Shown here piece by piece: positions 62,109-64,000 of a stretch of DNA of 64,000 nucleotides; the first letter of the stretch is position 1; every line of letters starts with the position of its first letter. Origin of the DNA: Hydractinia symbiolongicarpus (lineage: Eukaryota; Cnidaria; Hydrozoa; Anthoathecata; Hydractiniidae). The position numbers and the translations under genes were made by a program. The notes beneath the pieces were generated by a model. The model was not told the origin of the DNA and made no database searches. It worked only from the letters and a program-made list of their open reading frames with translations. The stretch spans positions 34,933,851-34,997,850 of the forward strand of contig NC_079877.1 of the NCBI RefSeq assembly GCF_029227915.1, written 5' to 3'.

Positions 62109-62989
62109 ATGAAAACCTTTTTGAAAACTACAAGTCTCATGCGTTTTAGTGGTGAAAAGATAATTTAAAAAATCGTTTTGGAAATGAGTTTACTCCCTGG
62201 GTACTTTCTTTGTCTGCATTCGACTATACAAGCCAAGCCCGGGATTTACGGGAAATCGCGGATTTTCGTTTGCCGGCGATTAAACATCTTTTATTCAGCG
62301 TTTCATCAAAAATGCAAACATTTTTAAAAACTACAAGTCTCATGCGTTTTAGTGGTGAAAAAATAATTTAAAAAATCGTTCGGAAAATGAGTTTACTCCC
62401 TGGGTACTTTCTTTGTATACTTTTGACTATACGGGCCGAGTCCGGGGTTAACGGGAAATGGCGGGTTTTCGTTTGCCGGCGATTAAACTTCTTTTATTCA
62501 GCGTCTCATCAAAAATGACAACATTTCTGAAAACTACAAGTCTCATGCGTTTTAGTGGTGAAGAAATAATTTATAAAATCGTTCGGGAAATGAGTTTACT
62601 CCCTGGGTACTTTCTTTGTATACTTTTGACTATACGGGCCGAGTCCGGGATTTACGGGAAATCGCGGGTTTTCGTTTGCCGGCGATTAAACTTCTTTTAT
62701 TCAGAGTCTCATCAAAAATGAAAACATTTTTGAAAACTACAAGTCTCATGGGCTTTAGTGGCGAAATAATAATTTAAAAAATCGTTTGGGGCAATGAGTT
62801 TACTCCCTGGGTACTTTCTTTGTATACTTTTGACTATACGGGCCGAGTCCGGGATTTACGGGAAATCGCGGGTTTTCGTTTGCCGGCGATTAAACTTCTT
62901 TTATTCAGCGTCTTATCAAAAATGAAAACATTTTTGAAAACTTTCGTTTGCCGGTGATTAAACTTCTTTTATTCAGTGTCAAATCAAAA
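62109..62989. repeat. 881-bp HOR, copy 3
   Basis: The same length and structure. Its first unit differs strongly from the other copies, with TTTGTCTGCATTCGAC, TACAAGCCAAGCCC, GCGGATTTTCG and AACATCTTTTATTC, while the remaining units match. This suggests that one unit was replaced by conversion without changing the length. Confidence 0.88.
62922..62989. repeat. 68-bp unit remnant
   Basis: The same joint as the two earlier remnants, 881 bp after the second one. Confidence 0.93.
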
Positions 62990-63956
62990 ATGAAAACCTT
63001 TTTGAAAACTACAAGTCTCATGCGTTTTAGTGGTGAAAAGATAATTTAAAAAATCGTTTTGGAAATGAGTTTACTCCCTGGGTGCTTTCTTTGTATACTT
63101 TTGACTATACGGGCCGAGTCCGGGATTTACGGGAAGTCGCGGGTTTTCGTTTGCCGGCGATTTAACTTCTTTTATTCAGCGTATTATCAAAAATGAAAAC
63201 ATTTTTAAAAACTACAAGTCTGATGGGCTTTAGTGGTGAAGAAATAATTTAAAAAATCGTTCGGGAAATGAGTTTACTCCCTGGGTACTTTCTTTGTATA
63301 CTTTTGACTATACGGGCCGAGTCCGGGATTTACGGGAAATCGCGGGTTTTCGTTTGCCGGCGATTAAACTTCTTTTATTCAGCGTCTCATCAAAAATGAA
63401 AACATTTTTGAAAACTACAAGTCTCATGGGCTTTAGTGGTGAAATAATAATTTAAAAAATCGTTTGGGAAATGAGTTTACTCCCTGGGTACTTTCTTTGT
63501 ATACTTTTGACTATACGGGCCGAGTCCGGGATTTACGGGAAATCGCGGGTTTTCGTTTGCCGGCGATTAAACTTCTTTTATTCAGCATCTCATCAAAAAT
63601 GAAAACATTTTTGAAAACTACAAGTCTCATGGGCTTTAGTGGTGAAATAATAATTTAAAAAATCGTTTGGGAAATGAGTTTACTCCCTGGGTACTTTCTT
63701 TGTATACTTTTGACTATACGGGCCGAGTCCGGGATTTACGGGAAATCGCGGGTTTTCGTTTGCCGGCGATTAAACTTCTTTTATTCAGCGTCTTATCAAA
63801 AATGAAAACATTTTTGAAAACTTTCGTTTGCCGGTGTCTCCCTGGGTGCTTTCTTTGTATACTTTTGACTATACAGGCCGAGTCCGGGATTTACGGGAAG
63901 TCGCGGGTTTTCGTTTGCCGGCGATTGAACTTCTTTTATTCAGCGTATTATCAAAA
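62990..63956. repeat. 881-type HOR, copy 4, rearranged (967 bp)
   Basis: Four full units of 203 bp and a 155-bp fused unit. The GGGTGCTTTC unit and GAAGAAATAA unit are kept, but the TTTGGGGCAATG unit has the plain form TTTGGGAAATG. The end differs from copies 1-3 because a further deletion runs from the remnant into the following unit. Confidence 0.86.
63802..63956. repeat. 155-bp fused unit with second deletion
   Basis: It starts like the 68-bp remnant (AAAACT joined to TTCGTTTGCCGG), but after CCGGTG it runs into TCTCCCTGGGTGC. The end of the remnant and the first part of the next unit, about 116 bp, are missing relative to copies 1-3. It continues with GACTATACAGG and CGGCGATTGAAC. Confidence 0.9.
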
Positions 63957-64000
63957 ATGAAAACATTTTTAAAAACTACAAGTCTGATGGGCTTTAGTGG
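63957..64000. repeat. Partial satellite unit at right edge
   Basis: The window ends in the first 44 bases of a unit with AAGTCTGATGGGC, the same marker as the unit at 63193. The array therefore continues beyond the window. Confidence 0.9.

Larger units (their letters stand above)
1..64000. repeat. 203-bp satellite DNA array, entire window
   Basis: The same unit of about 203 bp runs head to tail through the whole window in one orientation, with no inversion and no foreign insertion that I could find. I place the unit start at 'atgaaaacat' and its end at 'cgtctcatcaaaa'. Spacing between equivalent points is 203, 406, 609 or 1015 bp over and over, for example unit starts at 34191, 34394, 34597 and 34800. 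A manual tally gives about 319 complete units. The consensus has about 38% G+C. Position landmarks in the unit are the AT-rich stretch at 45-66, GAGTTTACTC at about 79-88, GTATAC at about 104-109, four GGG tracts at 122-154 and GCCGGC at about 164-169. Long satellites of this kind are known from centromeres and heterochromatin of eukaryotes. The chromosomal location here is inferred, and I do not recognise the family. Confidence 0.97.

Noticed and set aside
65-63960. Many open reading frames of 60-128 codons on both strands
   Set aside because: They are the same few peptides in every unit, appear on both strands, start and stop at fixed points of the 203-bp unit and have no initiation context or gene-like neighbours. 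Frame is lost at each unit because 203 is not a multiple of 3.
1-64000. CRISPR array
   Set aside because: A CRISPR array has short constant repeats separated by unique spacers. Here the whole 203 bp is repeated and no part of the unit is unique.
1-64000. Ribosomal DNA, tRNA or 5S gene cluster
   Set aside because: I recognise no rRNA or tRNA sequence and no internal promoter boxes of 5S or tRNA genes in the unit. The unit is also short of the usual spacing for rDNA.
1-64000. Promoter or replication origin signals (TATA-like TGTATAC, A-rich tracts)
   Set aside because: These are part of every unit and have no associated gene or other supporting signal. Calling one of them functional would not be justified.
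1-64000. Assignment to a named satellite family or species
   Set aside because: I do not recognise the monomer, and base composition and period alone do not identify a host. A database search would be needed.
1-64000. Telomeric or simple-sequence repeats
   Set aside because: No run of a short telomere-type repeat was seen. The longest simple runs are A tracts of about ten bases in type D units.

Overview
The whole 64-kb window is one uninterrupted satellite DNA array. A unit of 203 bp is repeated head to tail, always in the same orientation, from the first base to the last. Counting units by hand from the conserved 'atgaaaacat' start, I get about 319 complete units plus a partial unit at each edge. 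I see no protein-coding gene, RNA gene, transposon, CRISPR array or unique spacer. Open reading frames exist on both strands, but they are the same few peptides repeated once per unit. They end within about one unit because 203 is not a multiple of 3, so they are not genes.

The organism must be a eukaryote, since tens of kilobases of a nucleosome-sized satellite with higher-order structure are typical of centromeric or heterochromatic chromosome regions. I do not recognise the monomer and cannot name a species or clade. A consensus unit has about 38% G+C and about 13 CpG sites, clearly more than expected. This argues against long exposure to CpG-methylation decay.

Units fall into recognisable variants. 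Type A has TATACTTTTGACTATACGG, GAGTCC and CTTCTTTTATTCAG. Type B has ACTCACAGGG, CATTCGACTATACGGG, AAGCCCGGG and CCTCTTTCATTAAG. Type C has a GTGCAG insert-like motif and CATTCAACTATACGG. Type D has ACTACACGGG and TTTAGGGGAAATCGCTGG. Variants recur in fixed orders, giving higher-order repeats (HORs) whose period changes along the array. Approximate layout: 8-unit (0.2-3.0 kb), 4-unit (3.2-4.9), 5-unit (4.3-7.9), mixed (7.9-9.9), 13/14-unit with truncated units (9.9-17.2), B/C/D mixture (17.2-19.0), 5-unit (19.0-21.7), 782-bp and 781-bp (21.7-24.8), rearranged with a 160-bp unit (24.8-28.0), 811-bp doublet (28.0-29.6), 406-bp dimers (29.6-31.4), 405-bp dimers (31.4-32.6), transition (32.6-34.0), 14-, 9- and 10-unit blocks (34.0-40.7), 2- and 5-unit duplications (40.7-45.6), 14/17/19-unit blocks (45.6-53.4), 8-9-unit duplication (53.4-57.3), mixed (57.3-60.3), and an 881-bp HOR in four copies (60.3-64.0).

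Within the unit, three structures deserve attention. One is a perfect 9-bp inverted repeat around an AAAA loop at the unit boundary. The second is a run of four GGG tracts spaced 9-11 bp apart, which meets the canonical G-quadruplex rule in at least nine units. The third, in types B and D, is a sequence resembling the CENP-B box but with a spacer one base short. With the nucleosome-scale period and absence of insertions, these fit a centromere-type satellite, but that role is inference. A few deletion-bearing units (173, 181, 193, 160, 155 and 68 bp) act as tags that let HOR amplification be followed.
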